From the NCBI RefSeq assembly GCF_047654805.1, contig NZ_JASGIV010000001.1, forward strand, positions 2,914,001 through 2,978,000: a DNA stretch of 64,000 bases. The letters run 5' to 3'. The notes below the pieces were generated by a model. The model saw nothing but the letters and a program-made list of their open reading frames with translations. It made no database searches and was not told the DNA's origin. Both the position numbers and the translations under genes were made by a program. Below are positions 44,513 to 53,738 of this stretch, one piece after another. The DNA comes from Pelomonas sp047654805 (lineage in GTDB: Bacteria > Pseudomonadota > Gammaproteobacteria > Burkholderiales > Burkholderiaceae_C). Within the stretch, counting starts at the first letter, position 1. Each line of letters starts with the position of its first letter.

Positions 44513-46281
44513 GCGCCAGCGCCGCACCGCGCGGCCGTCATGTCGCCGTTGATGGCTCGGCCAGCGAGGCTGCAGCGGCCGAGCTCGGCGAACGTCGCAG
44601 CGTCACACGCCGCTTGAGCGACGCTGCGCGGCGCAGCGCTCTGGCCCAGGCGCGTGGCATGGCGCTGCTGTGGGGTGGCCATGGGCTCGCCGCGGCCCTC
44701 ATGCTGGCCATGGCCGGCGCAGGCGGCTCGCAACAGGCTCTCTGGCTGGCGACTGCAGCCGCGTGCGCAACAGTCATGCTCTTGTGGCGACACCCAAAAG
44801 ACAAGGCCACGCACCCCGGTCTGTTCGTCGCCGCAGTCAATGCGGGCGCCGTGCTGCAAGCGCTCGCATGCTGGCTGGCCCCGCCTGCCACCCCGGGGTT
44901 GGCGCTCATGGCCGTCGCCACGAGCGTCGGTACGGCCATGCTACTGGCCACCTGGCCCGCTACCGTCTGGGCGGCGGCCGGCGTCGCCCCATGGCTGGCC
45001 TGCGTCAGCCCGGCTCTTGGCGGCAGCACGGCTTCTGCCGTGGCGACGGCGGCGACCTCCAGCGCCCTGGCATTGGCCGCCTGCATGTTGCGCCGCCGTG
45101 CCTGGCTGTCGACGGCGCGCGCGATCGTCGAGCAGGTCGACCGCCTGCGCCAGCTCGAAGGCGAACGCGACCGCGCCTGGCGGCATAACCAGGAGAAGAG
45201 CCGCTTTCTCGCCATCGCCAGCCACGACCTGCGCCAGCCAGTGCATGCACTGGGCCTGTTCGCGGCCTCGTTGCACAAGCGCCTGGCCACCTCGGCGGAC
45301 GAGCCGCTGGCGCGCAACCTGGTGCGTGCCGTTGACGCCCTGGAACGCTCCTTCAACGCCATGCTCGACGTCTCCAAGCTGGACGCTGGCGCACTGGTGC
45401 CGCATCTGCAGACGTTTGCGCTACGCGACCTGTTCCGCCGGCTGCACATGCAGTACGCCGGCCAGGCCGAGCTGGCTGGGCTGGGGTTGCGTTTCTCGCC
45501 CGGCGGCAAGGCGGTCACCAGCGACCCGCAACTGCTGGAGCGGATCGTCGGCAATCTGGTGCAGAACGCCCTCAAGTACACCACCCAGGGCGGCGTCGTC
45601 GTGGTCGCCCGCAGCACGGCCGAGCGTATCAACATCGAGGTCTGGGACACCGGCAGCGGCATCGCACCCGCGGACCTGCCGCGCATCTTTGAAGAGTTCT
45701 ATCAGGTCGGCCGCGCACAGCGCGACCGGGCCCACGGGCTGGGCATGGGCCTGGCCATCGTCAAGCGGCTGGCGGCGCTGCTGCAGCACCGGTTGGAGGT
45801 TGTGTCCCAACCGGGGCGCGGCACGCTGTTCCGCGTCGGCGTGCCCATAGGCGGGCTGCCGGGCATCCAGGACGAGCTGGCCCCGGCAGACACCCAGCCC
45901 ATGGCCATCGACCGGCCTCTAGTGGTGCTGGTTGTGGATGACGAGGAGGCTATACGAGAAGGCGTGCGCCTGCTGCTGCTGGAGTGGGGCTACCAGCCCG
46001 TGACCGCGGCCGACGCCGACGAGGCCGAGCGCGCCGTGCAGGCCCTGGACGGCCACGTGGACCTGGTGCTGTCGGACCTGCACCTCGGCGACGGCGCCGA
46101 TGGCGTGGACGTCATCGCAGCGGTGCGCAGGCTGTGCGGCCCCGAGCTGCCTGCCATCCTCATTACTGGGGATACCGGCCACGAGCAGTTGCAACGCATT
46201 GCGTCGGCAGGTGCCGTGCTGCTGTTCAAGCCCGTGCCCCCGCGACAGCTCTTCAATGCGCTGCAGGCTGCGCTCGCCTGA
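44509..46281 (+). CDS. Hybrid sensor histidine kinase with C-terminal receiver
   Basis: 590-residue inner-membrane kinase. There are about five to six hydrophobic helices between residues 50 and 195, with no periplasmic sensor domain visible. A coiled linker leads to the HisKA domain with phospho-His239 (ASHDLRQPVHALGL). The HATPase region has N-box NLVQNALKYT, DTGSGI and GLGMGLAIVK. A receiver domain follows with Asp477/Asp478 and phosphoacceptor Asp523. No Hpt domain is present, so transfer to the paired regulator may be direct. The signal sensed is unknown; the all-membrane sensor suggests an envelope or lipid cue. Confidence 0.93.
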   Translation: MSASAAPRGRHVAVDGSASEAAAAELGERRSVTRRLSDAARRSALAQARGMALLWGGHGLAAALMLAMAGAGGSQQALWLATAAACATVMLLWRHPKDKATHPGLFVAAVNAGAVLQALACWLAPPATPGLALMAVATSVGTAMLLATWPATVWAAAGVAPWLACVSPALGGSTASAVATAATSSALALAACMLRRRAWLSTARAIVEQVDRLRQLEGERDRAWRHNQEKSRFLAIASHDLRQPVHALGLFAASLHKRLATSADEPLARNLVRAVDALERSFNAMLDVSKLDAGALVPHLQTFALRDLFRRLHMQYAGQAELAGLGLRFSPGGKAVTSDPQLLERIVGNLVQNALKYTTQGGVVVVARSTAERINIEVWDTGSGIAPADLPRIFEEFYQVGRAQRDRAHGLGMGLAIVKRLAALLQHRLEVVSQPGRGTLFRVGVPIGGLPGIQDELAPADTQPMAIDRPLVVLVVDDEEAIREGVRLLLLEWGYQPVTAADADEAERAVQALDGHVDLVLSDLHLGDGADGVDVIAAVRRLCGPELPAILITGDTGHEQLQRIASAGAVLLFKPVPPRQLFNALQAALA

Positions 46282-46385
46282 GCGTCCCAGCCGGGCGCGG
46301 AGATGACTTTCGACCACTGTAAAGCGCGCAGCCTCGCCCCTAGAGTGCGCCGATCCCATCAGCATGGCGACAAGCCGCGCGCTCG

Positions 46386-47390
46386 ATGTCTTCCCAAGCA
46401 ACGCTGGACCTGGAAACGCTGTGGAGCCCGCTCAGTGCGGATGCCCCCGGCGGCGCCGATCTCGAGTACGACCCCCAGTTCGTCGCCCTGGAGCTGGCGG
46501 GCGCGGGCAAGCCCGAGCGCCAGTACGGCGAAACCGTCTACCCCGCCGAGCCACCTGACTGGCCGCAAGTCCATGAGCTGGCGCAGCAACTGAGCGCGCG
46601 CACGCGCGACCTGCGCGTCGCCGTCTGGCTGGTACGCAGCCGCGCCAGGCTGTTCGGTCTACCGGGCGCCGCACAGGCCCTGCTGCTGACGGCTGGCCTG
46701 CTGGAGCGGCTCTGGGATGGCGTTCACCCGCAGCTGGATACCCATGACGGCAACGATCCGACCATGCGCGTCAGCGCGCTGGCCCCCCTGGGCGCTGGCG
46801 GTCCCGTACTGACCGACCTGCGCGCCGCCGCGCTCGCGCCCGTGCGCGGCAGCCTGACACTGCGCGAGCTGGAAATCGGCCTGGGCTTGGACGATCCCTG
46901 GCCCGGCGAAGCCCGGCCCACCGAGACCGGTGCGCTGCAAGCCCTGTCAGGCCTGCTGTCCGAGCATCCCGAAGCCGGCGCCGCAATCACCGACGCGGCC
47001 CGCGCCGTGAGCCAGATTGCAGCGACGCTCGAGTCGCGCATCGCCGCGGGCAACGGCCTCGACTTTGCACCGCTCACGCGCCTGCTGGAACATGCCGGCC
47101 AGGCCCTGCGCAGGACCACAGGCGCCGTCACCGAGGCTGAAGCAGTTGCACCTGCCGCGGCGCCAGACGGCGTCGCAGGTGCTCCGGCCCGCAGCCGCGC
47201 CGACGTCATCCGCCAGCTCGAGCAGATCTGTCAGTGGATAGAAAGCCACGAGCCCAGCAACCCCGCGCCGCTGTTGATCCGCCGCGCGCAGCGGCTGATG
47301 GACAAGAGCTTCATCGAGATCATCCGCGACCTCGCGCCCGACGGCCTAGGCCAGGTCGAGCGCATCGCGGGTCCCGAAACCACCGCCTGA
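46386..47390 (+). CDS. tssA: Type VI secretion system protein TssA (ImpA)
   Basis: 334-residue cytoplasmic cap/initiator protein that coordinates tube and sheath assembly. The ImpA N-terminal domain is clear: LWSPLSADAPGGADLEYDPQF and LSARTRDLRVAVWLVRSRA with LLERLWDGVHPQLD. The short C-terminal region (SRADVIRQLEQICQWIESHEPSNPAPLLIRRAQRLM) is the TssA1-type conserved tail. First gene of the long rightward T6SS operon, 104 bases after the kinase. Confidence 0.94.
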   Translation: MSSQATLDLETLWSPLSADAPGGADLEYDPQFVALELAGAGKPERQYGETVYPAEPPDWPQVHELAQQLSARTRDLRVAVWLVRSRARLFGLPGAAQALLLTAGLLERLWDGVHPQLDTHDGNDPTMRVSALAPLGAGGPVLTDLRAAALAPVRGSLTLRELEIGLGLDDPWPGEARPTETGALQALSGLLSEHPEAGAAITDAARAVSQIAATLESRIAAGNGLDFAPLTRLLEHAGQALRRTTGAVTEAEAVAPAAAPDGVAGAPARSRADVIRQLEQICQWIESHEPSNPAPLLIRRAQRLMDKSFIEIIRDLAPDGLGQVERIAGPETTA

Positions 47391-47407
47391 CCTCACCGGA
47401 GATCGCC

Positions 47408-47908
47408 ATGGCCACCAGCAGCCAGAAGTTCATCGCCCGCAACCGCGCACCACGAGTGCAGATCGAGTACGACGTCGAGCTCTATGGCGCCGAAAAGAAG
47501 GTGCAGCTGCCCTTCGTGATGGGCGTGATGTCCGACCTCTCAGGCAAGCCCAGCGAGCCACTGCCACCGGTGGCCGACCGCAAGTTCATGGAGATCGACG
47601 TCGACAACTTTGATGCGCGGATGAAGGCGACCAAGCCGCGCGTGGCCTTCCAGGTGCCCAACCTGCTGACGGGCGAAGGCAACCTCGCGGTGGACATCAC
47701 TTTCGAGAGCATGGACGACTTCTCGCCCGCCGCCGTCGCGGCCAAGGTCGATGGCCTGAAACAGCTGCTCGAAGCACGCCAGCAGCTCGCCAACCTCATC
47801 ACTTACATGGACGGCAAGACGGGTGCCGAGGAACTGATCGCCAAGGTCATCAAGGATGAAGCCCTGCTCAAGTCGCTCGCCGCCGCCAAGTCCGGCGAAG
47901 CGAGCTGA
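47408..47908 (+). CDS. tssB: Type VI secretion system contractile sheath small subunit TssB
   Basis: 166-residue sheath subunit (VipA/ImpB). RNRAPRVQIEYDVELYGAEKK and LPFVMGVMSDLSG with FMEIDVDNFDARM are family signatures. It forms the sheath heterodimer with TssC. ATG with CGGAG upstream; 17 bases after tssA. Confidence 0.97.
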   Translation: MATSSQKFIARNRAPRVQIEYDVELYGAEKKVQLPFVMGVMSDLSGKPSEPLPPVADRKFMEIDVDNFDARMKATKPRVAFQVPNLLTGEGNLAVDITFESMDDFSPAAVAAKVDGLKQLLEARQQLANLITYMDGKTGAEELIAKVIKDEALLKSLAAAKSGEAS

Positions 47909-47943
47909 GTCGCGCCGCACCTACCGCCCACACCGAGGTCAAT

Positions 47944-49434
47944 ATGGTTGAAACCGCCACCTCCACCGAAGCCCTGCAAGGTCTCACCCTTGAGGGCAAC
48001 GAGTTCGCGTCGCTGCTCAACAAGGAGTTCAAGCCCAAGAGCGACGAGGCCAAGTCGGCCGTCGAGCAGGCCGTGCTCACGCTGGCCCAGCAGGCGCTGT
48101 CCGGCACGAAGCTGATTGGCAGCGATGTGATCGTCTCCATCGAGGCCATGATCGCCGAACTGGACCGCAAGCTCTCCGAGCAGACGAACAGGGTGCTGCA
48201 CCATGCCGACTTCCAGCAGCTTGAAGGCGCCTGGCGCGGTCTGCATCACCTCGTCAACAACACCGAGACCGATGAAAACCTGAAGATCAAGGTCTTCAAT
48301 ATCACCAAAAGCGAACTCGGCAAGACGCTCAAGCGCTACAAGGGTACTGCCTGGGACCAGAGCCCCGTCTTCAAGAAGGTCTACACCGAAGAGTACGACC
48401 AGTTCGGCGGCCATCCCTTTGGCTGCCTGGTCGGAGACTACTACTTCGACCATTCAGCACCCGACACCGAGCTGCTGGGCGAGATGGCCAAGATCGCTGC
48501 CGCATCGCACGCACCCTTCATCTCCGCGGCGTCGCCCACCATCATGCAGATGGGCTCATGGCAGGAGCTTGCCAACCCGCGCGACCTGACCAAGATCTTC
48601 TCGACGCCCGAGTACGCCGCCTGGCGCTCGCTGCGCGACGCCGAAGACTCGCGCTACATCGGCCTGGCGATGCCACGCTTCCTTGCACGCCTGCCCTACG
48701 GCGCCAAGACCAACCCCGTCGAGGAGTTCAACTTCGAGGAGGACACCGCTGGCGGCGACCACCAAAAGTACACCTGGGCGAACTCGGCCTACACCATGGC
48801 CGTCAACATCAACCGCTCCTACAAACTCTACGGCTGGGGCACCAGCATCCGCGGCGTCGAGTCGGGGGGCGCGGTCGAGGGGCTGCCAGCGCACACCTTC
48901 CCGACCGACGATGGCGGCGTGGACATGAAGTGCCCCACCGAGATCGCGATCAGCGACCGGCGCGAGGCCGAACTGGCCAAGAACGGCTTCATGCCCTTGC
49001 TGCACCGCAAGAACAGCGACTTCGCCGCCTTCATCGGTGCGCAGTCGCTGCAAAAGCCTGCCGAGTACACCGACGCCGACGCGACCGCCAACGCCAACCT
49101 CTCGGCGCGGTTGCCGTACCTGTTCGCATGCTGCCGATTCGCCCACTATCTGAAGTGCATCGTGCGCGACAAGATCGGATCGTTCAAGGAACGCGACTCG
49201 ATGGAGAAGTACCTGAACAACTGGATCATGAATTACGTGGACGGCGACCCCGCCAACTCCTCGGACGCCGTGAAAGCGCAGAAGCCTCTCGCGGCAGCCG
49301 AGGTCCACGTCGAGGATGTGCCCGGCAATCCTGGCTACTACACCTCCAAGTTCTTCCTGCGGCCGCACTACCAGCTCGAAGGGCTGACCGTGTCGCTGCG
49401 ACTCGTCTCCAAGCTGCCTTCACAGAAGCAGTAG
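47944..49434 (+). CDS. tssC: Type VI secretion system contractile sheath large subunit TssC
   Basis: 496-residue sheath subunit (VipB/ImpC). FQQLEGAWRGLHHLVNNTET, FGCLVGDYYFDHS, RFLARLPYG and RLPYLFACCRFAHYLKCIVRDKIG are strongly conserved family segments. With TssB it builds the sheath whose contraction drives the Hcp tube out. Confidence 0.97.
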   Translation: MVETATSTEALQGLTLEGNEFASLLNKEFKPKSDEAKSAVEQAVLTLAQQALSGTKLIGSDVIVSIEAMIAELDRKLSEQTNRVLHHADFQQLEGAWRGLHHLVNNTETDENLKIKVFNITKSELGKTLKRYKGTAWDQSPVFKKVYTEEYDQFGGHPFGCLVGDYYFDHSAPDTELLGEMAKIAAASHAPFISAASPTIMQMGSWQELANPRDLTKIFSTPEYAAWRSLRDAEDSRYIGLAMPRFLARLPYGAKTNPVEEFNFEEDTAGGDHQKYTWANSAYTMAVNINRSYKLYGWGTSIRGVESGGAVEGLPAHTFPTDDGGVDMKCPTEIAISDRREAELAKNGFMPLLHRKNSDFAAFIGAQSLQKPAEYTDADATANANLSARLPYLFACCRFAHYLKCIVRDKIGSFKERDSMEKYLNNWIMNYVDGDPANSSDAVKAQKPLAAAEVHVEDVPGNPGYYTSKFFLRPHYQLEGLTVSLRLVSKLPSQKQ

Positions 49435-49487
49435 GCCCCGTGGTCGTCCCGGACGGCGACCGATAACCCTCTCAGGAGCATTCCCTC

Positions 49488-49970
49488 ATGGCTACTATCG
49501 ACACACATCTGAAGCTCGACGGCGTTGACGGCGAATCGACCCACAAGGATCACAAGGGCGAGATCGAACTGCTCTCCTGGAGCTGGGGCGTCTCCAATGC
49601 CACCACCGCCACGTCGGGCGGCGGCAGCGGCAAGGGCAAGGCAACGCCGGGCGACCTGGCGTTCACCCACTTCTACGACAAGGCCTCGCCGGTACTTGCC
49701 AAGAAGTGCGCTCAGGGCGTGCACTTCAAGGAAGCCGTCATCACTGCACGCAAGTCGGGCGAGGGCCAGAAGGACTTCCTGAAGGTCACCATGAAGGAGG
49801 TCTTCATCACGGCGGCTTCACCGTCGGGCTCCGCCGGAGGCGACATCCTCGAGTCCATCACGATGAGCTACGGCTCCATCGACTTCGCCTACAAGCCTCA
49901 GGACGAAAAGGGCGGCCTGGGCGGCGAGGTGAAGTTCGCATGGAACGTCAAGACCACCGAGATCACCTGA
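49488..49970 (+). CDS. hcp: Type VI secretion system tube protein Hcp (TssD)
   Basis: 160-residue Hcp, the secreted hexameric ring that stacks into the inner tube and can carry effectors in its lumen. The start IDTHLKLDGVDGESTHKDHKGEIELLSWSWGVS-type segment and DKASPVLAKKCAQGVHFKEAV are typical of the Hcp1 group. Good CAGGAG ribosome site. Immediately followed by a second, divergent Hcp-like gene. Confidence 0.96.
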   Translation: MATIDTHLKLDGVDGESTHKDHKGEIELLSWSWGVSNATTATSGGGSGKGKATPGDLAFTHFYDKASPVLAKKCAQGVHFKEAVITARKSGEGQKDFLKVTMKEVFITAASPSGSAGGDILESITMSYGSIDFAYKPQDEKGGLGGEVKFAWNVKTTEIT

Positions 49971-49992
49971 GCGCCAGCACGGGAGTCATGCC

Positions 49993-50511
49993 ATGCCGCT
50001 GAACCTGCAGCAGATCGGCGCCGCCGCGGCCGGCGGCGGAGGCGACGTTTTCCTGAGCGTGCAGACCAAGCGCGCCGGCAAGGTCAAGGGCGAGGCCTCA
50101 GGCAGCCGAGAAGGCGAGATCGAGGTCACCGCCTGGCAATGGGGCATGGCCGCTGGCACGGCGATCGACAGCGCCCAGGCCAGCGCCCGGCGCAGCTACA
50201 GCGCACTCACGGTGCACAAGCGCATCGACAGCGCCACCACCGCGCTGATGTCGGCGCTGGCCACCAACGATGAGGTCAAGGAGGCGGTACTGACGATGCG
50301 TCGCTCCGGCGGCGACCAGCAGGACTACTTCATCATCACGCTGAAGAACGCCCGCATCAGCTCGTTGCAGCACTCAAGTGACGCCACTGGAGAAACGCTC
50401 GAGACGGTGACCCTCGCCTTCGCCAAGGTGCAGGTCGAGTACCGTCCTCAGCAGGCCAGCGGCTTGCGCGCCGGTAGCCAGGTCTTCAGCGACGAACTGC
50501 TGCCTACCTGA
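49993..50511 (+). CDS. Second Hcp-family tube protein
   Basis: 172-residue Hcp-like protein. It keeps the fold pattern (DVFLSVQTKRAGKVKGEA, EIEVTAWQWGMAAGTAI, TLKNARISSLQHSSD, ETVTLAFAKVQVEYRP) but differs widely from the preceding Hcp. It has a Gly/Ala-rich N-terminal extension and a ~15-residue C-terminal tail. It may be a specialised tube ring for particular cargo or a structural cap. Two bases before tagJ. Confidence 0.88.
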   Translation: MPLNLQQIGAAAAGGGGDVFLSVQTKRAGKVKGEASGSREGEIEVTAWQWGMAAGTAIDSAQASARRSYSALTVHKRIDSATTALMSALATNDEVKEAVLTMRRSGGDQQDYFIITLKNARISSLQHSSDATGETLETVTLAFAKVQVEYRPQQASGLRAGSQVFSDELLPT

Positions 50512-50512
50512 C

Positions 50513-51313
50513 ATGCCCACAGCACAAGAGCTGCTCGTCGCTGCCGACCCCGCGGGTGCGCTGGGCGCCTTGCAACAGCAAGTGCGCGCCAACGCCGCCG
50601 ACGCACGGCTGCGCATCTTCCTGTTCCAGCTGCTGGCCGTGCTGGGTCAATGGCAGCGGGCACTCGACCAACTCAAGGTCTGCGGCGAACTCGACGCCGG
50701 AACACTGGCGATGGTCAACACCTACGCGCCCGCACTGCAATGCGAGGCGGTGCGCGAGGCGGTATTCGAGGGCCGCGCCCTGCCCCACGTCTTCGGCCCG
50801 CCAGCGGCCTGGGTCGCGCAACTGGCGCAGGCCATGCAGCTCCAGGCGCAGGGGCATCCCGAACAGGCATCGGCCGCGCGAACCGCCGCGCTGGAGCAGG
50901 CACCGGCCAGCCGCGGCACGCTCGATGGCCGACGTTTCGAGTGGATCGCCGACGCAGACTCCCGCCTCGGCCCAGTGCTTGAAGTCATCATCAATGGCCG
51001 TTACGGCTGGCTACCCTTTGCCCACGTTGGCGAGTTGCTCATCGAGCCGGTATCCGACCTGCGCGACTTGGTCTGGGCGCCGGCCCAGCTCAGCTTCGCC
51101 AACGGCGCGCAGACTGTCGCGCTGATTCCGGCGCGATATGCCGGTACGGCAGCCTGCACCGATGGCGCACTGCAACTTGCACGCCGCACCGACTGGCTCG
51201 AGCTCGGCGCTGGCCAGGACCAGTACTGCGGGCTGGGCCAGCGCGTGCTCGCCACCGACACCGCCGAGATCGGCCTGCTCGAAGCGCGCCACCTCGTCCT
51301 GGACGGCACCTGA
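50513..51313 (+). CDS. tagJ: Type VI secretion accessory protein TagJ (ImpE/SciE family)
   Basis: 266-residue ImpE-family protein. The N-terminal half is TPR-like helical (LLVAADPAGALGALQQQVRANAADARLRIFLFQLLAVLGQWQRAL region). The C-terminal part has FEWIADADSRLGPVLEVIINGRYGWLPF, the family hallmark. TagJ binds the N-terminus of TssB sheath and modulates recycling by TssH in systems that have it. Its presence suggests a T6SS of the H1-like (i3) branch. Confidence 0.92.
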   Translation: MPTAQELLVAADPAGALGALQQQVRANAADARLRIFLFQLLAVLGQWQRALDQLKVCGELDAGTLAMVNTYAPALQCEAVREAVFEGRALPHVFGPPAAWVAQLAQAMQLQAQGHPEQASAARTAALEQAPASRGTLDGRRFEWIADADSRLGPVLEVIINGRYGWLPFAHVGELLIEPVSDLRDLVWAPAQLSFANGAQTVALIPARYAGTAACTDGALQLARRTDWLELGAGQDQYCGLGQRVLATDTAEIGLLEARHLVLDGT

Positions 51314-51323
51314 GCCGGGCACT

Positions 51324-51848
51324 ATGGCCGGCCCCGACCTCCGCGACCGCCTGCAGCCCGCGCTGCTCGACCGCCTCACCGACGAGGCGCCTGAGTTGCG
51401 AAACGAGCCCGAAGACCAGCGGGTGATGAGCAAGGCCCAGTTGCGCCAGGCGGTGCTACGCGACCTGGCCTGGCTCTTCAACGCGACGCAGCCGCCTGGC
51501 AATGATCAGCCGCCCGCGGTCGCTGCCAGCGTCCTCAACTTCGGCCTTCCTCCGCTGGCCGGGCAGCGCGTCTCACGGCTTGACGTGCACGCGCTGGAGC
51601 GCACCATTGCGCAGGCGGTGCGTCGCTTCGAACCACGCATCCTGCCTGACACGCTGTCTGTGCGTGCCGTCGAGACTGGCAGCGTGCTCGACAGCCACAA
51701 CATGATCGAATTCGAGATCCGCGGTTGGCTGTGGGCCCAACCTGTGCCGCTGGAGGTACTGCTGCGCACCCACATGGACCTTGAAGCGGGGCTGGTCGAA
51801 GTCAGCGACGCCTCGTCAGCCCCGCTGCCGCGTTCGGGCAACCGGTAG
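51324..51848 (+). CDS. tssE: Type VI secretion system baseplate protein TssE (gp25-like)
   Basis: 174-residue baseplate wedge protein. The N-terminus LRDRLQPALLDRLTDEAP and the gp25/lysozyme-like core with VLNFGLPPLAG, ALERTIAQAVRRFEPRILP and NMIEFEIRGWLWAQPVPLEVL are typical. ATG selected 10 bases after tagJ; no strong ribosome site, so it may be translated by coupling. Confidence 0.93.
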   Translation: MAGPDLRDRLQPALLDRLTDEAPELRNEPEDQRVMSKAQLRQAVLRDLAWLFNATQPPGNDQPPAVAASVLNFGLPPLAGQRVSRLDVHALERTIAQAVRRFEPRILPDTLSVRAVETGSVLDSHNMIEFEIRGWLWAQPVPLEVLLRTHMDLEAGLVEVSDASSAPLPRSGNR

Positions 51849-51857
51849 GGAGAGACG

Positions 51858-53738
51858 ATGGACGCCCGCCTTGCCCGGCTCTACCAGGACGAGCTAACGC
51901 ATCTGTTCGAGTCCGGCCAGGAGTTCGCGCGCGAGCACCCCAAGATCGCCGGCCGTCTGGGGATGGAGGGCATGGAAGTCGCCGACCCGTATGTCGAGCG
52001 CCTGCTCGAGGGCTTCGCCTTCCTCGCCGCGCGGGTGCGGCTCAAGCTGGATGCCGAGCAGCCGCGGCTGATCGCGCAACTGCTGGAGTCCATGTATCCC
52101 AACTTTCTCGCACCCCTGCCGGCCATGATGGTGGCGCGGCTGGCCGTCGACACCGCGGACCCCAACCTGGCCCAGGGGCAGGTGATGCCGCGCGGCAGCA
52201 GCCTGCTGTCAACCCTGCCGCGCGGCCAGCAGACGCTGTGCGAGTTCCGCACGGCGATGGCCGTGCAGCTGTGGCCGATCCAGATCGAGCAAGTGCAGTA
52301 TTTCAGCCACGCGCCGGATCTGGGCCTGACACGTTGGCCTGCGGCTCGCGCAACCCGCGGCGGTCTGCGTATCCGGCTCAAGGCTGGCGGCGGCCTGCGC
52401 TTCGACCAGATCGCGCTCGATGCGTTGCGGCTGTATATCAGCGCCCCCGACGACGTGGCCTTCCGGCTGCACGAACTGGTCCTCGGCACCGCGCTGGGCA
52501 GCCTCGTTGCCCACCAGGGCGGGGGCGAGATCTCGTCGCGATGGCGTGGGCCCGACAGCGTGCGGCCCGTGGGCTTTGCAGATGATGAGGCCCTGCTACC
52601 CGACTCCCTGCGCGGCTTCTCCGGCCACCGGCTGTTGCAGGAAGTTGCGGCGCTGCCGCAGCGCCTGCTCTTCTTCGAGGTTGCCGACCTCGCGCCGAGG
52701 CTGGCCGCCGTGGCTGCCAGTGAGGTAGATATTGCGCTCCTTTTCGAGCGCGGCGACGCAGCGCTCGAAGCGCTGGTGGACGCGAAGAGCTTGGCGCTGC
52801 ACTGCACGCCAGCCATCAATCTCTTCCCCAAGCGGCTCGACCGCATCGCGCCGGGCCACGACCAGTGGGAGTACCACGTCGTCCCCGACCGCACACGGCC
52901 CATGGACTATGAGGTGCACAGCATCGAACGCCTGCAAGGCCATGGCGTCGCAAGCGAAGGCGTGCTGGACTTCCGGCCGCTCTACCACTGGCGCCACGAC
53001 AGCCGGCCCGGGTCTCATGGCTACTACACACTGCGTCGCGAGCCGCGCCTGCCGTCGGAGAAGCAGCGCCTGCAGGGCGCCCGCGTGCCGTCCTACCTGG
53101 GCGAGGAGGTGTTCCTGTCGCTCGTCGATCCGGGTCACGGCCCGTTCCGAGAGACGCTGCGCCAGCTCTCGGTCAACGCCTGGGTTACTAACCGCGACCT
53201 GCCAGCACTGCTGCCGCAGGGCGAGGCCGGCGGCGCGACAGCCTGGCGGCTGGAAGTGCCCGGCCCGGTATCCGCCGTGCACTGTCTGCGAGGACCAACG
53301 CGCCCCGTCTCGCGCCGCCCCACGGGCGACATCGGCTGGCAGCTCATCGCCCAGCTGGCGCGCAACCACGCCGGACTGGGTGATGACGCCGAAGAAAACG
53401 CAGCCTCGCTGCGCGAACTGTTGCGCCTGCACGGGCCGGCCCATGACGTGAGCTGGGCACGTCAGGCCGACGGCATCCGCGCGCTACGTGCACGGCCTAC
53501 CGTGCGCCGCCTCCCTTTCAAGGGGCCGCTGACCTTTGCCAGCGGCACCGCACTCGACCTTGAAGTGGACGAGCAGGCATTCCAGGGGGCCAGCGCCTTC
53601 TTGCTGAGCAGCGCCATCGAGGCCTGGTTCGCGCGCCATGTGGCCGTCAACAGCTTCGTGCAACTGACGCTGAGCAGCGCGCAGCGCGGCCGCATGATGA
53701 GCTGGCCGCCGCGCGCCGGCACACAGGCGCGGCTGTGA
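51858..53738 (+). CDS. tssF: Type VI secretion system baseplate protein TssF (ImpG)
   Basis: 626-residue baseplate component. LARLYQDELTHLFESGQEFAREHPKIAGRLG and YVERLLEGFAFLAARVRLKLD are the canonical TssF N-terminus; the C-terminal FASGTALDLEVDEQAFQG and FVQLTL are also typical. The stop overlaps the tssG GTG. Confidence 0.96.
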   Translation: MDARLARLYQDELTHLFESGQEFAREHPKIAGRLGMEGMEVADPYVERLLEGFAFLAARVRLKLDAEQPRLIAQLLESMYPNFLAPLPAMMVARLAVDTADPNLAQGQVMPRGSSLLSTLPRGQQTLCEFRTAMAVQLWPIQIEQVQYFSHAPDLGLTRWPAARATRGGLRIRLKAGGGLRFDQIALDALRLYISAPDDVAFRLHELVLGTALGSLVAHQGGGEISSRWRGPDSVRPVGFADDEALLPDSLRGFSGHRLLQEVAALPQRLLFFEVADLAPRLAAVAASEVDIALLFERGDAALEALVDAKSLALHCTPAINLFPKRLDRIAPGHDQWEYHVVPDRTRPMDYEVHSIERLQGHGVASEGVLDFRPLYHWRHDSRPGSHGYYTLRREPRLPSEKQRLQGARVPSYLGEEVFLSLVDPGHGPFRETLRQLSVNAWVTNRDLPALLPQGEAGGATAWRLEVPGPVSAVHCLRGPTRPVSRRPTGDIGWQLIAQLARNHAGLGDDAEENAASLRELLRLHGPAHDVSWARQADGIRALRARPTVRRLPFKGPLTFASGTALDLEVDEQAFQGASAFLLSSAIEAWFARHVAVNSFVQLTLSSAQRGRMMSWPPRAGTQARL

